This document shows, piece after piece, positions 63,714 to 64,000 of a stretch of 64,000 bases of DNA. Under the pieces are notes generated by a model, which was given only the letters and a program-made list of their open reading frames with translations, was not told the origin of the DNA and did not search any database. The number at the start of each line of letters is the position of its first letter. Positions within the stretch are counted from its first letter, which is position 1. The stretch lies in assembly GCA_030144725.1 (NCBI GenBank), contig JASKMD010000029.1, positions 8,574,184 to 8,638,183 on the forward strand. The letters are read 5' to 3'. The position numbers were made by a program, and so were the translations under genes. Source of the DNA: Haematococcus lacustris. Its lineage: Eukaryota; Chlorophyta; Chlorophyceae; Chlamydomonadales; Haematococcaceae.

Positions 63714-64000
63714 GTGAGGGCCCTCCACCCCTAACTGCCCACCTCGCCCTTGATATAGCTCTTCTACCGCTAGGAGTTGCATGTGATGTCGGATGATTGT
63801 TTTGCTCGTGATATCAAACCGTTCTTCATAGTCAAAAAGACGAGGTCAAGAGTTCCAGCCACTTTTTATGAACGTGAGTGCCCTCTTCACCTATGCCTGC
63901 CTGCTTGCCCCCCTTGCTCATGCTCACCCTGGGCCCCTGCACCCCCGGCACCCCCTGACCTCACCCCCCGTTGCCCCTCGCACCGTCACCACCTGACCCC
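63714..64000 (+). other. Probable further intron/exon of the Hint gene
   Basis: A TAG acceptor at about 63831 and an AAC/GTGAGT-like donor near 63876 flank a short coding-like piece (KKTRSRVPATFYER), but codon phase with the exon ending 63713 does not fit cleanly. The remainder is C-rich intron-like sequence. Confidence 0.3.

Overview
The window is nuclear DNA of a volvocine-type chlorophycean green alga. Genes are split into many short exons with GT-AG introns and tandem-repeat-rich introns, host DNA is GC-rich, and the gene set fits: a flagellar-type LC8 dynein light chain, the chloroplast protease EGY2, an Amt-type ammonium transporter, and a serine/proline-rich wall protein. The wording of the Fanzor-like remnants resembles multicopy proteins I associate with Haematococcus lacustris; that species guess is from memory and unproven.

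Layout. 1-4917 (-): 5' half of MSH2, with an intron holding a ~1.8 kb G-rich 15-bp minisatellite. 5001-~6050 (-): an unrecognised spliced gene. 6158-9890 (+): ammonium transporter, 12 exons. ~9.9-13.4 kb: gene-poor, AT-richer DNA with a LINE tail and nested palindromes. 13484-17870 (-): EGY2-like site-2 protease. 18182-18831 (+): LC8. 19001-22785: two copies of the last ~545 bp of VPS51 flanking ~2.7 kb of decayed Fanzor (eukaryotic TnpB-like) sequence. 22283-29167 (-): VPS51. 29716-29916 (-): another Fanzor tail.

30338-46472 is a 16.1 kb nested mobile element: a hAT-like DNA transposon with 487-bp terminal inverted repeats, split by a 10,650-bp LINE with a 13-bp target-site duplication. The LINE has one intact 3,466-codon ORF: signal-peptide-like, repeat-bearing N-terminus, 2A self-cleavage motif, two Josephin-like cysteine-protease domains, AP endonuclease, reverse transcriptase, PHD finger, RNase H, CCHC knuckle and a restriction-like endonuclease. 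AP plus restriction-like endonuclease is the Dualen/RandI hallmark. This is the most unusual system here.

46936-59290 (+) is an SDS22-like leucine-rich-repeat gene, present 1.5 times because 44954-50993 and 51494-57533 (6,040 bp each) match on both sides of a 500-N gap. That is best read as an unmerged contig overlap, not a duplication. 60076-end (+) is a secreted serine/proline-rich protein fused to a Hedgehog/intein (Hint) autoprocessing domain.

The host genes are unrelated housekeeping genes and form no operon-like pathway. Exon limits were set by reading splice sites by eye, checking codon phase and recalling family sequences; no database search was run.
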